Of a DNA stretch of 64,000 bases, positions 26,743 through 34,838 are shown piece after piece (within the stretch, counting starts at the first letter, position 1; each line of letters opens with the position of its first letter). Both the position numbers and the translations under genes were made by a program. The DNA comes from Bordetella genomosp. 5 (GTDB taxonomy: Bacteria > Pseudomonadota > Gammaproteobacteria > Burkholderiales > Burkholderiaceae_B), in contig NZ_NEVN01000001.1 in the NCBI RefSeq assembly GCF_002261475.1, forward strand, positions 496,001 through 560,000, in the 5' to 3' direction. A model generated the notes under the pieces. That model was given only the letters and a program-made list of their open reading frames with translations, did not search any database and was not told where the DNA came from.

Positions 26743-27843
26743 ATGCAACGTCGTTCGTTCTTGAAGAAGGCCGGTCTCGGCGCAGTCGCCGGGAGCGCGG
26801 CCGTCGCCGCACCCGTTTTCGCCCAGGAAATGCCCGCCCTCAACTGGCGCCTGGCTTCCAGTTTCTCGCGCAGCCTGGACACGCTCTATGGCACCGGAGA
26901 AATCTTCTGCAAGTACGTCAATGAAGCGACGGGCGGCAAGTTCAACATCCGTCAGTTCCCGGGCGGCGAAATCGTCCCCGCGCTGCAGGTGTTCGACGCC
27001 GTGTCGAACAACACCATCGAGTGCGGCCACACGGTCTCGTACTACTACTACGGCAAGGATCCGGCGCTTTGCTTCGACTCCGCCGTGCCGTTCGGTCTGA
27101 ACGCGCGCCAGATGAACGCCTGGATGTTCGATGGCGATGGCATGAAGCTCACGCGTGAGATGTTCAAGCCGCACAAGATCGTCAACCTGCCGATGGGCAA
27201 CACCGGCGTGCAGATGGGCGGCTGGTATCGCAAGGAAATCAAAACCGTCGAAGACCTGAAGGGTCTGAAGATGCGCACCGCGGGCTTTGCCGGCGAAGTG
27301 CTGTCGCGCATGGGCGTGATTCCCCAGCAGATCGCCGGTGGCGATATCTACCCCTCGCTCGAGAAGGGCACGCTGGACGCCGTCGAGTTCGTGGGTCCGT
27401 ACGACGACGAGAAGCTCGGCTTCAACAAGGTCGCCAAGTACTACTACTACCCGGGCTGGTGGGAAGGCGGTCCGCAGGTCTCGCTGTACCTGAACGAAGG
27501 CGCCTGGGGCTCGCTGCCCAAGAATTACCAGGCGATCGTCGAGGCCGCCAGCCGCGTGGCCCACGTGGCCATGACCTCGCGCTACGACGCCCTGAACGCC
27601 GCCGCGCTGCGCCGCCTGATCGCCGGCGGCGCCGAGCTGCGTGCGTTCCCGCGCGCCGTGATGGATGCGTCGTTCGCGGCCGCCGAGACCGTCTACGGCG
27701 AGTTTTCGGCCAAGGATCCCAAGTTCAAGGCCCTCTACGACAACTACATGGGCTTCCGCGACGAGCTGCTGCCCTGGTTCCGTCTGGCCGAAGGCTCCTA
27801 CGACCAGTATCTGGGCGTGGCGCTGGCCGCCCGCCGCAAGTAA
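26743..27843 (+). CDS. TRAP transporter solute-binding protein (DctP family), Tat-type signal
   Basis: A 366-residue periplasmic receptor. The signal peptide starts MQRRSFLKKAGLGAVAGSAA, with an RRSFLKK twin-arginine motif and a VFAQE cleavage region. The mature part (RTAGFAGEVLSRMGVIPQQI, GGDIYPSLEKGTLDAVEFVG) matches the TakP-like DctP branch that binds 2-oxo acids or similar carboxylates; the conserved Arg that clamps the carboxylate is in LKMRTAGF. AGGAGG precedes the ATG. No dctQ/dctM membrane genes are adjacent, so it is an orphan receptor here. A strong terminator follows at 27978-28012. Confidence 0.92.
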   Translation: MQRRSFLKKAGLGAVAGSAAVAAPVFAQEMPALNWRLASSFSRSLDTLYGTGEIFCKYVNEATGGKFNIRQFPGGEIVPALQVFDAVSNNTIECGHTVSYYYYGKDPALCFDSAVPFGLNARQMNAWMFDGDGMKLTREMFKPHKIVNLPMGNTGVQMGGWYRKEIKTVEDLKGLKMRTAGFAGEVLSRMGVIPQQIAGGDIYPSLEKGTLDAVEFVGPYDDEKLGFNKVAKYYYYPGWWEGGPQVSLYLNEGAWGSLPKNYQAIVEAASRVAHVAMTSRYDALNAAALRRLIAGGAELRAFPRAVMDASFAAAETVYGEFSAKDPKFKALYDNYMGFRDELLPWFRLAEGSYDQYLGVALAARRK

Positions 27844-27977
27844 GGCGGCGTCTCCCGGCGCAGGCGCGCGTTCCCGGCGGGATTCCTCGGGGCACGCGCC
27901 GCCCGCCGGCGCGGCGGTCGGGGTTTTGTGGCCCGCCCGCAACGCCGTGCCCGGTGGATCCTCCCGACGCACTATGC

Positions 27978-28012
27978 AACCCCGGCCTCGCGCCGGGGTT
28001 TGCACATTTTTT
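27978..28012 (+). terminator. Rho-independent terminator after the TRAP receptor gene
   Basis: Stem AACCCCGGC (27978-27986) with GCCGGGGTT (27992-28000), 5-base loop, followed by a T6 run at 28007-28012. It insulates the TRAP gene from rplM. Confidence 0.8.
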
Positions 28013-28130
28013 GAGCAATCATGCTATGATCGTCGGCTTCCCTTAGTTTGACTTCCTACACGGGCGGGTAATAACGCTTAGGCGGGGGGCAAAAGTACCG
28101 CGCAAGACACACCCTTCTTCAGATGGGGCC

Positions 28131-28169
28131 TTGCCGGATTTGGGAAGACATCCCAGGCAAATCGTTGCC
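28131..28169 (+). promoter_or_regulatory. rplM: rplM leader with mutually exclusive hairpins
   Basis: TTGCC (28131-28135) can pair with GGCAA (28156-28160), enclosing a nested GGGA/TCCC stem; the same GGCAA can instead pair with TTGCC (28165-28169) over a 4-base loop. The second form ends 24 bases before the rplM ATG. L13 autogenously represses rplM-rpsI in E. coli, so a translational control element is plausible; the pairing is seen, the role inferred. A TATGAT at 28025-28030 may be the promoter -10 element. Confidence 0.4.
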
Positions 28170-28192
28170 GGGAAAACTTTTAAGGAACCATC

Positions 28193-28621
28193 ATGAAGAC
28201 CTTTGTGGCCAAGCCGCATGAAGTCAAGCGTGACTGGTTTGTGATCGACGCCAAGGGCAAGGTCCTCGGTCGTGTGGCCAGCGAAGTCGCACACCGTCTG
28301 CGTGGCAAGCACAAACCTGAATTCACGCCGCACGTTGATACCGGCGATTACATCGTCATCATCAACGCATCCGATATCGTCGTGACCGGTACGAAGGCGA
28401 AGGACAAGAAGTACTTCCGCCACACCACGTACCCGGGCGGTATCCGCGAAACGAACTTCGAGAAAATGCAAGAGCGTTTTCCCGGTCGTGCGATCCAGAA
28501 GGCCGTCAAGGGCATGCTGCCCAAGGGTCCGCTGGGCTACGCCATGATCAAGAAACTCAAGGTGTACGCCGGTGCCGAGCATCCGCACACCGCCCAGCAG
28601 CCGAAGCCGCTGGATTTCTAA
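28193..28621 (+). CDS. rplM: 50S ribosomal protein L13
   Basis: 142 residues, the standard bacterial L13 length, starting [20 protein letters not shown] and containing [20 protein letters not shown] and the late [20 protein letters not shown], both family-typical. L13 is an early-assembly protein of the large subunit. AAGGAA precedes the ATG. It forms the conserved rplM-rpsI operon with a 9-bp gap. Confidence 0.98.
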   Translation: MKTFVAKPHEVKRDWFVIDAKGKVLGRVASEVAHRLRGKHKPEFTPHVDTGDYIVIINASDIVVTGTKAKDKKYFRHTTYPGGIRETNFEKMQERFPGRAIQKAVKGMLPKGPLGYAMIKKLKVYAGAEHPHTAQQPKPLDF

Positions 28622-28630
28622 GGAAACGCC

Positions 28631-29023
28631 ATGATCGGTAACTGGAACTACGGAACCGGCCGTCGCAAGACCTCGGTGGCTCGTGTTTTCGTCAAGAAGG
28701 GCACTGGCAAGATCATCGTCAACGGCAAGCCCGTCGACGAGTTCTTCGCTCGTGAAACCGGCCGCATGGTCGTGCGTCAACCGCTGGAACTCACCGGCCT
28801 GACCGAGTCGTTCGACATCAAAGTCAACGTCCACGGCGGCGGCGAAACCGGCCAGGCTGGCGCGATTCGTCACGGCATCACCCGTGCGCTGATCGACTAC
28901 GACGCGACGCTCAAGCCCGCGCTGTCGCAAGCCGGCTTCGTGACCCGTGATGCGCGTGAAGTCGAACGTAAGAAGGTCGGCTTCCGCAAGGCACGTCGGC
29001 GCAAGCAGTTCAGCAAGCGCTAA
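28631..29023 (+). CDS. rpsI: 30S ribosomal protein S9
   Basis: 130 residues, the normal length, with [20 protein letters not shown] at the N-terminus and the basic tail ending [17 protein letters not shown] that reaches the decoding site next to P-site tRNA. Second gene of rplM-rpsI; a terminator follows after 8 bp. Confidence 0.98.
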   Translation: MIGNWNYGTGRRKTSVARVFVKKGTGKIIVNGKPVDEFFARETGRMVVRQPLELTGLTESFDIKVNVHGGGETGQAGAIRHGITRALIDYDATLKPALSQAGFVTRDAREVERKKVGFRKARRRKQFSKR

Positions 29024-29031
29024 TGTCCCCC

Positions 29032-29057
29032 AAAAAGGCCGCGAAAGCGGCCTTTTT
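29032..29057 (+). terminator. Rho-independent terminator of rplM-rpsI
   Basis: AAAAAGGCCGC (29032-29042), GAAA loop, GCGGCCTTTTT (29047-29057): an 11-bp perfect stem ending in a T-run, partly bidirectional. Confidence 0.9.
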
Positions 29058-29103
29058 GTTTATGGCCCGCGCGCAGCAAACCAATGCCCGGCGCGGAGAA
29101 ACC

Positions 29104-29136
29104 CGCCCGCCGCCGGGCCGCCCCAAGGCGGGCGAG
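29104..29136. repeat. Left part of the ~77-bp GC-rich repeat, separated from the rest by the IS
   Basis: This sequence, from GCCCGCCGCCGGGCCG to GGCGGGCGAG, is identical to the second half of the repeat units at 30408-30690. Together with 30413 onwards it restores one uninterrupted unit if the insertion sequence and one GCGAG copy are removed. Confidence 0.75.
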
Positions 29137-29185
29137 TGTATGGACCGGACAGATAGGTAACAGGTGTACGAGGACATGGGTGACA
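29137..29185. repeat. IS481-family left terminal inverted repeat
   Basis: Begins TGTATGGACCGG and ends GGACATGGGTGACA. Aligns without gaps to the reverse complement of 30359-30407, with about 10 mismatches concentrated in the middle. Confidence 0.85.
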
Positions 29186-29216
29186 CTTTTCCGGACTAGA
29201 TGCCCGGGAGAGTTCC

Positions 29217-30347
29217 ATGCCTTGGAGTGCTGTTACCGTGAGCGATCAGAAGACGGAGTTTGTGGCGTTAGCCACACAGCTCGGCGCCAACGTGAGCGAG
29301 TTATGCCGACGTTTCGGCATCAGTCTCAAGACCGGATATAAGTGGCTGGGCCGCTACGAAGAGCGGGGGTCAGCCGGACTGGAGCCCTTATCGAGGCGCC
29401 CTAGGCGTACGCCTGGGCGCACATCTGAGGCGCTTGAGGCGCTGGTGCTCGAGGTCCGGCAGCGTCATCCCGCCTGGGGCGGCCGCAAGATCGCTCACGT
29501 ATTGCTGCGCGATCAAGGGGTGATGCTGGCACCCAGCACTGTCACGGAGGTACTTCGCCGTCATGGCCGCTTGGCAGATACGTCTTCTGGTGCAGGACGA
29601 CCCTGGCAGCGGTTCGAGCATGAGGCGCCCAACGACCTATGGCAGATGGACTTCAAGGGTCACTTTGCCACTGATCGGCAGCGATGCCATCCGCTCACGG
29701 TCATCGACGATCACTCCCGCTACAACATCGTTTTGCAGGCCATGGCTGCCGAGCGCTTCGAGCCCGTTCAGGCTGCGCTGGTGCAAGCGTTCTCCCGCTA
29801 CGGTCTGCCCAGGCGCATCAACACCGACAACGGCACGCCCTGGGCGGCCTCAGGCATGGACACGCTGACGCGGCTGGCCGTCTGGTTCATCAGGCTCGGC
29901 ATTGATCTCTCACACAACAGACCGGCGCATCCGCAGAGCAATGGCAAGGACGAACGGTTCCATCGCACCTTCAAGGCGGAAGTGCTAGGCACCCGGCGCT
30001 TCCGTGACCTTGACGATGCCCAGCGTCAGTTCGATCCCTGGCGCTGGATCTACAACCACGAACGCCCGCACCAGGCACTGGATATGCAAACGCCTGCGCA
30101 ACGATACCGACCCAGCCCGCGCACGATGCCGCGCGTTCTGCCGCCCGTCGTTTATGCCCCGGACACCCTGGTACGCAAGGTGCAATATGGTGGCTGGGTC
30201 GATCTGCAGGGCAGGCAGCTGCGCCTATCGGTCGGCCTGCGCGGCCAGTACGTCGCCTTCAGGCCAAGGGCGCAAGCAGACGGCACGTTCGATATCTTCT
30301 TCTGCCATCACTGCCTCGGGCAGATCGATTTAAGGACCGTAAAGTAA
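29217..30347 (+). CDS. IS481-family transposase
   Basis: A 376-residue DDE transposase. N-terminal helix-turn-helix (ELCRRFGISLKTGYKWLGRY), then an rve/integrase-like catalytic core with the triad Asp in WQMDFKGHF, Asp in INTDNGTPW and Glu in NGKDERFHRTF, and a C-terminal segment (RPHQALDMQTPAQRYRPSPR) typical of IS481. ATG 29217 follows GGGAGAG. The gene appears intact, so the copy could still be active. Confidence 0.95.
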   Translation: MPWSAVTVSDQKTEFVALATQLGANVSELCRRFGISLKTGYKWLGRYEERGSAGLEPLSRRPRRTPGRTSEALEALVLEVRQRHPAWGGRKIAHVLLRDQGVMLAPSTVTEVLRRHGRLADTSSGAGRPWQRFEHEAPNDLWQMDFKGHFATDRQRCHPLTVIDDHSRYNIVLQAMAAERFEPVQAALVQAFSRYGLPRRINTDNGTPWAASGMDTLTRLAVWFIRLGIDLSHNRPAHPQSNGKDERFHRTFKAEVLGTRRFRDLDDAQRQFDPWRWIYNHERPHQALDMQTPAQRYRPSPRTMPRVLPPVVYAPDTLVRKVQYGGWVDLQGRQLRLSVGLRGQYVAFRPRAQADGTFDIFFCHHCLGQIDLRTVK

Positions 30348-30358
30348 CCTGGTCAACC

Positions 30359-30407
30359 TGTTACCCATGTCCCCGCACACCTGTCACCCATGTCCCCGGT
30401 CCATACA
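30359..30407. repeat. IS481-family right terminal inverted repeat
   Basis: Reads TGTTACCCATGTCCCC at the inner side to CCGGTCCATACA at the outer end; inverted relative to 29137-29185. Confidence 0.85.
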
Positions 30408-30690
30408 GCGAGCCCCCTTGGGGGGCAGCAAGCCGAAGGCGCGGCGTGGGGGCATCCGCCCGCCGCCGGGCCGCCCCAAGGCGGGCGAGCCCCCTTTTGG
30501 GGCAGCAAGCCGAAGGCGCGGCGTGGGGGCATCCGCCCGCCGCCGGGCCGCCCGAAGGCGGGCGAGCCCCCTTGGGGGCAGCAAGCCGAAGGCGCGGCGT
30601 GGGGGCATCCGCCCGCCGCCGGGCCGCCCCAAGGCGGGCGAGCCCCCTTGGGGGGCAGCAAGCCGAAGGCGCGGCGTGGGGGCATCTGCC
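30408..30690. repeat. Tandem array of ~77-bp GC-rich units (about 3.7 copies)
   Basis: Units begin with GCGAGCCCCC at 30408, 30485, 30562 and 30638 (periods 77, 77, 76) and are nearly identical. Each can form two hairpins: GCCCCC-TT-GGGGGGC (in most copies) and CGCCCGCC paired with GGCGGGCG over about 15 bases. Such palindromic, intergenic, GC-rich units resemble REP/BIME-like elements. Frames read through them are repetitive and not credible proteins. The array lies between the IS and argC. Confidence 0.85.
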
Positions 30691-30810
30691 TCTCGGGAAC
30701 CTCGCGCTACACGCACGGTCGGATACGGATCGACGACATAAAGGTGGTCACCGCCGCCAGCGTCCGTTTCCTGAGCGATACAATCGTTCTACGTTTTACG
30801 GAACCTCACC

Positions 30811-31878
30811 ATGGCCCAAGCTTCGAACTCCCGCATCAAGGTCGGCATCGTCGGCGGCACCGGTTACACCGGCGTCGAGCTGCTGCGCCTCCTGTCGCAA
30901 CACCCCAACGTGGAATTGACCGCCATCACGTCCCGCAAGGAAGACGGGTTGCCGGTGGCCGACATGTATCCGAACCTGCGCGGCCGCGTGAATCTGGCCT
31001 TCTCGGCGCCCGAGAAAGCCACGCTGACCGACTGTGACGTGGTCTTCTTCGCCACGCCGCACGGCGTCGCGATGGCCCAGGCCCAGGAACTCACCGCGGC
31101 TGGCACGCGCGTGATCGATCTGGCCGCCGATTTCCGCCTGCAGGACACCGCGGTGTTCGAGCGTTGGTACAAGATGCCGCACAGCTGCCCCGATATCCTG
31201 GCGCAGCAGTCCGCCTACGGCCTGGTCGAGCTCAACCGCGAGGCCATCTCGCGCGCCAAGGTCATCGGCAATCCCGGTTGCTACCCCACCACCGTGCTGC
31301 TGGGCCTCGCCCCGCTGGTCGAGGGCGGCAAGAAGCTGGTCGACACCCAGACGCTGATCGCCGACTGCAAGTCGGGCGTGTCGGGCGCCGGCCGCAAGGC
31401 CGAAGTCGGCTCGCTCTTCTCCGAAGCCAGCGACAACTTCAAGGCCTACGGCGTGGCCGGTCACCGCCATCACCCCGAGATCGTCGAGCAGCTCGAGAAG
31501 CTGGCCGGCGGCAAGGTGGGTCTGACCTTCGTGCCTCACCTCGTGCCGATGATCCGTGGCATGTTCTCCACGATCTACGCGCGCATCCTGCCGGAAGCCC
31601 GCGACACCGATTTCCAGGCCCTGTTCGAGGCGCGTTACGCCGACGAGCGTTTTGTCGACGTCATGCCCGCGGGCAGCCAGCCCGAGACGCGTTCCGTGCG
31701 TGCCTCCAATAACCTGCGCATCGCGGTGCAGCGTCCGGGCAACGGCGACCAGCTGATCGTGCTCGTGGTCCAGGACAACCTGGTCAAGGGCGCCGCCGGC
31801 CAGGCCGTCCAGAACATGAACCTGATGTTCGGCCTGTCCGAATCGCTGGGGCTGGACCAGGTTGCCATTCTTCCCTGA
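30811..31878 (+). CDS. argC: N-acetyl-gamma-glutamyl-phosphate reductase
   Basis: A 355-residue NADPH-dependent dehydrogenase of arginine biosynthesis, reducing N-acetylglutamyl phosphate to the semialdehyde. The N-terminal Rossmann motif is [19 protein letters not shown]; the catalytic cysteine is C157 in [18 protein letters not shown] provides the active-site His. ATG 30811 gives a short leader before the Rossmann strand. The repeat array is directly upstream, so the promoter must lie within about 120 bp. Confidence 0.96.
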   Translation: MAQASNSRIKVGIVGGTGYTGVELLRLLSQHPNVELTAITSRKEDGLPVADMYPNLRGRVNLAFSAPEKATLTDCDVVFFATPHGVAMAQAQELTAAGTRVIDLAADFRLQDTAVFERWYKMPHSCPDILAQQSAYGLVELNREAISRAKVIGNPGCYPTTVLLGLAPLVEGGKKLVDTQTLIADCKSGVSGAGRKAEVGSLFSEASDNFKAYGVAGHRHHPEIVEQLEKLAGGKVGLTFVPHLVPMIRGMFSTIYARILPEARDTDFQALFEARYADERFVDVMPAGSQPETRSVRASNNLRIAVQRPGNGDQLIVLVVQDNLVKGAAGQAVQNMNLMFGLSESLGLDQVAILP

Positions 31879-31928
31879 CCCAGGCCGTCGGGCGGGCCTC
31901 AGGGCCCGTCCTGCGCCCGTGCAGCACC

Positions 31929-32900
31929 ATGTCTGATCCCGCAGCTCCCGTGCCTCCCGCGCCCGCCTCTGGTGGGCGCCTGGGGCGCTGGCTGGCGGCC
32001 GGCCTGGTCGTTGCCTCGGCGCTCGCGATCGGCGCCATGGTCGGCTATCGCTACGGTGCCGCGCAACCGCTGCCCGAGGGCACGGTCGTGCTCACCCAGA
32101 CCCAGCTGGCGGCGCACGAGCAGGCACTCACCCAGCGCGAGACCGAGCTGCGCTTTTTGCGGGCGCAGCTCGACACCGCCGATGGCGAAATCGCCGTCGA
32201 ACGTGCTGCGCGCCTGGAGCTCGAGACCCAGCTGCGGCAGGCCCAGGCCGACGTCGGTCGTGGTCGTGACCAGCTGGCCTTTTATGAACAATTGCTGCCG
32301 CCCGGGCCGGCCGGCTCGCTCGATATCCGTGGCGCCGAGTTCGTGCGCGAGGGGGCGGGCCTGCGCTACCGGGTGCTGATGATGCGCAGTGGCCGCAGCG
32401 AGACCCCGTTCCAGGGCGAGCTGCGCTTCGAGGCCGCCGGTCTGCTCGACGGCGCGACGGTCAGCGTGTCGCTGGCGCCGCTGCAGGTCGCGGCCAGCGA
32501 AAACACCACGGTGCCCTCCGTGCCGGTCAATGGCGGCGCGGCCATCGTATCGCCCGCCGCCACGGCGGCCTCCGGATCGGAAGGGGCGCCCGCGAAGCCG
32601 CCCGCCGACAAGGCGGCTGCCGCTGCCGCCGCGGACGCATCCGCGCCGCTGGCGTCCGCCGCGACGGGTGCCGCACCGTCGGCCACCGTGCCGGCGCTGA
32701 CCGGCAATGGTCTGTCCCCCGAAGCGGCCGCTGCCGTCGCCAAGGCCTCGGACGGCCCGTTCGATCTGCATTTCGACCAGTATCAACGCAGTCAGGGCGT
32801 GTTGGCGGTGCCGCCCGGATTTGTCCCCGAAGCCATTACCGTCAGCGTGCTGGAAAACGGCACCGTACGCGCCACCCGCACCGTCAAGCTCGAATTTTGA
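31929..32900 (+). CDS. Single-pass membrane protein with coiled coil (DUF6776-like)
   Basis: A 323-residue protein: short cytoplasmic N-terminus, one transmembrane helix (about residues 22-42, WLAAGLVVASALAIGAMVGY), then a coiled coil (TQTQLAAHEQALTQRETELR to RGRDQLAFYEQLLPPGP, about 55-128), a beta-rich segment (LDIRGAEFVREGAGLRYRVL), an Ala-rich linker (about 210-255) and a final beta-rich part. The coiled coil followed by FYEQLLPPG fits the DUF6776 family, whose function is unknown to me. It follows argC by 50 bp and precedes erpA by 88 bp. The Ala-rich insert (KAAAAAAADASAPLASAA) seems lineage-specific. Confidence 0.75.
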   Translation: MSDPAAPVPPAPASGGRLGRWLAAGLVVASALAIGAMVGYRYGAAQPLPEGTVVLTQTQLAAHEQALTQRETELRFLRAQLDTADGEIAVERAARLELETQLRQAQADVGRGRDQLAFYEQLLPPGPAGSLDIRGAEFVREGAGLRYRVLMMRSGRSETPFQGELRFEAAGLLDGATVSVSLAPLQVAASENTTVPSVPVNGGAAIVSPAATAASGSEGAPAKPPADKAAAAAAADASAPLASAATGAAPSATVPALTGNGLSPEAAAAVAKASDGPFDLHFDQYQRSQGVLAVPPGFVPEAITVSVLENGTVRATRTVKLEF

Positions 32901-32988
32901 ATCCGCTTGACGGCTGCGCTATAGTGAATCATCTGCGCGGGGATTCCCGCCTTCCGTATATGGCCCCGTTGCGGCCAGGAGTGTAATC

Positions 32989-33360
32989 ATGAACGCTGTC
33001 ACCGAAACCGTCGACCTGCAAGAAGCACCGCCGACGCCGCTGGTCTTTACCGACTCTGCAGCCGCCAAGGTCAAAGACCTGCTGCTCGAAGAAGGCAACC
33101 CCGATCTCAAACTGCGCGTGTTCGTGCAGGGCGGCGGCTGTTCGGGCTTCCAGTACGGCTTCACGTTCGACGAAGTCGTCAACGAAGACGACACCGTCCT
33201 CGACAAGGAAGGCGTGCAGCTGCTGGTCGATCCGATGAGCTTCCAATATCTGGTGGGCGCCGAGATCGACTACAAAGAAGACATCGAAGGCGCGCAGTTC
33301 GTGATTCGCAACCCGAACGCCACCACCACCTGCGGCTGCGGTTCGTCGTTCTCGGTCTGA
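32989..33360 (+). CDS. erpA: Iron-sulfur cluster insertion protein ErpA
   Basis: A 123-residue A-type carrier that delivers [4Fe-4S] clusters to apo-proteins. The three cluster cysteines are C51 ([14 protein letters not shown]), C115 and C117 ([12 protein letters not shown] at the C-terminus). Length and motifs are standard. AGGAG precedes the ATG; a strong terminator follows 17 bp after the stop. Confidence 0.95.
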   Translation: MNAVTETVDLQEAPPTPLVFTDSAAAKVKDLLLEEGNPDLKLRVFVQGGGCSGFQYGFTFDEVVNEDDTVLDKEGVQLLVDPMSFQYLVGAEIDYKEDIEGAQFVIRNPNATTTCGCGSSFSV

Positions 33361-33377
33361 GCACGCATCGCCCCAGC

Positions 33378-33405
33378 AAAAAGGCCTCCCTCGGGAGGCC
33401 TTTTT
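33378..33405 (+). terminator. Rho-independent terminator of erpA
   Basis: AAAAAGGCCTCCC, 2-base TC tip, GGGAGGCCTTTTT: a 13-bp perfect stem with T-run. Confidence 0.9.
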
Positions 33406-33489
33406 CATGCCTGCATGGAAATTCTGCAGTGTGATCGGAGGAGGGCGCGCCGGTTCGTCCTGCGTGCCTGAGTGCCGGCGATTTGGTTG

Positions 33490-33578
33490 CGTGCGCAACG
33501 ATTGCGCGTACGTTTACGGCTGCGTATGCGGCTGCGTGTGCGTATGCGTGTGCTTGTGCTTGTGCGTGTGCGAGTCGT
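33490..33578. repeat. Degenerate GTGCGT/GTGCTT hexanucleotide-type repeat
   Basis: Low-complexity stretch with repeated TGCGTATGCG, GTGCTTGTGC and GTGCGTGTGCG in the 228-bp gap between erpA and anmK (both ends face it). Frames through it encode alternating Tyr-Ala/Cys-Ala or Arg-Val and are not credible. It could vary in length by slippage. Confidence 0.7.
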
Positions 33579-33633
33579 GAGAAGTGCGAGAGCAGGTGCG
33601 TGGCCGCGTGCCTTGCGTGGCCGTGCGCGCGGC

Positions 33634-34827
33634 TCAGCGCGGATAGAGCGCGCCCAGCACGCGCGCGGCGCGAGCGCCGGTCACTTCGGGCACGGCGGCG
33701 GGCAGCCGGTCCACGTGCATGCGCGCCAGCCAGGCAAACGCCATGGCCTCGACCCACTGTGCCGGCACGCCCGCCGTGTCGGTGGCCGCCACGGGCAGGC
33801 GCAGTACCGAGGCCAGCTCCTGCATCAGGCCGCCATTGCGCGCGCCGCCACCACACACGAGCACGTCCTGCACCGCCACGCCCTGCACGGCGATGGCGTC
33901 GGCGACCGTGCGCGCCGTCAGTCGCTGCAGCGTGGCCTGAACGTCTTCGGGGCGCAGCGGCGTGCCGCGATAACTGGCGAGCCGGGTTTCGATCCAGCGC
34001 AGGCCGAACAGATCGCGGCCGGTGGATTTGGGGGCGGGCAACGCGAACCAGGGTTCGCTGTCGATGAAGTGCGCGAGCAGCGGTTCGGACACCCGGCCGA
34101 GCGCGGCCCAGCGGCCGTCGGCGTCGTAGGGCAGGCCGGTGTGCTGCAGACACCAGGCGTCGAGCAGCACGTTGGCGGGGCCCGTGTCGAAGCCGCGCGG
34201 GGCGCGCCCCGGTTCGAGCAACGTGACGTTGGCGATGCCGCCGAGATTGAGCACCGCGCGCGGCTGCGCGCCACCGAACATTGCCGCATGAAACGGCGGC
34301 ACCAGCGGCGCGCCCTGGCCGCCCGCGGCCACGTCGCGGCTGCGGAAATCGGCCACCACGTCGATACCGCTGAGCTCCGCGAGCAGGGCGGGGGCGTTGA
34401 GCTGGATGGTGTAGCCCAGCTCGGGCCGGTGCCGCACGGTCTGGCCATGCGCGCCGATCGCCGTCACGTCGGCCGGTGCCAGCGCGGCCGACAGCAGCAG
34501 ATCGTGGCAGACCTGCGCATAGACGCGCGCCAGTTCGTTGGCGGCCAGGCTGGCCTGAGCCAGCTCGTCGGGTCCGCTGGTGTTGAGCGCCATCAGGGCG
34601 CTGCGCAATGCATCGCCCAGCGGCGCGCTCGCGGTCGCCAGCATCACCGGCGTACAGAGGCCCGGCGTGGCGACGCCCGGCGTGGCGACGCCCGGCGCCG
34701 CACCCGCGCCCGGCGGATCGAGCCGCAGCAGCACGCCGTCGACACCATCCATGCTGGTGCCGGACATCAGGCCGATGAAAAAACGGCCCGGCAGTTTGCT
34801 GCGCGGGCCGTTGGTATGTTTGCTCAT
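33634..34827 (-). CDS. anmK: Anhydro-N-acetylmuramic acid kinase
   Basis: A 397-residue sugar kinase that phosphorylates and opens 1,6-anhydro-MurNAc during cell-wall recycling. The family start FFIGLMSGTSMDGVDGVLL (ATP site) is present, as are GAHGQTVRHRP and LNLGGIANVTLL and the late VCGGGARNGGLMQEL. It has an unusual insertion near residue 45 encoded by a 15-bp direct repeat (34661-34697; PGVATPGVATPG). It lies 11 bp after an M23 peptidase gene on the same strand, a sensible cell-wall operon. Confidence 0.94.
   Translation of the reverse strand: MSKHTNGPRSKLPGRFFIGLMSGTSMDGVDGVLLRLDPPGAGAAPGVATPGVATPGLCTPVMLATASAPLGDALRSALMALNTSGPDELAQASLAANELARVYAQVCHDLLLSAALAPADVTAIGAHGQTVRHRPELGYTIQLNAPALLAELSGIDVVADFRSRDVAAGGQGAPLVPPFHAAMFGGAQPRAVLNLGGIANVTLLEPGRAPRGFDTGPANVLLDAWCLQHTGLPYDADGRWAALGRVSEPLLAHFIDSEPWFALPAPKSTGRDLFGLRWIETRLASYRGTPLRPEDVQATLQRLTARTVADAIAVQGVAVQDVLVCGGGARNGGLMQELASVLRLPVAATDTAGVPAQWVEAMAFAWLARMHVDRLPAAVPEVTGARAARVLGALYPR
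34661..34697. repeat. anmK: 15-bp in-frame direct repeat inside anmK
   Basis: CCCGGCGTGGCGACG twice plus a half copy, giving repeated Gly-Val-Ala-Thr-Pro units in a loop near residue 45 of AnmK. The in-frame period lets it expand or contract without a frameshift. Confidence 0.7.
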
Positions 34828-34838
34828 GAGCGTACGGC

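Larger units (their letters stand above)
29137..30407 (+). mobile_element. IS481-family insertion sequence, complete (1271 bp)
   Basis: The element starts TGTATGGACCGG and ends CCGGTCCATACA. Its terminal inverted repeats, 29137-29185 and 30359-30407 (49 bp), match at about 39 positions, and each arm has internal near-duplicates of GGACATGGGTRACA. It carries one DDE transposase gene (29217-30347). GCGAG directly flanks both ends (29132-29136 and 30408-30412), a 5-bp target duplication. Intact ends, intact gene and perfect duplication suggest a fairly recent insertion. Confidence 0.92.

Noticed and set aside
30366-30741. Proteins in the GC-rich repeat array
   Set aside because: All frames are internally repetitive (Gly/Pro/Arg) because of the 77-bp units; no coding signal.
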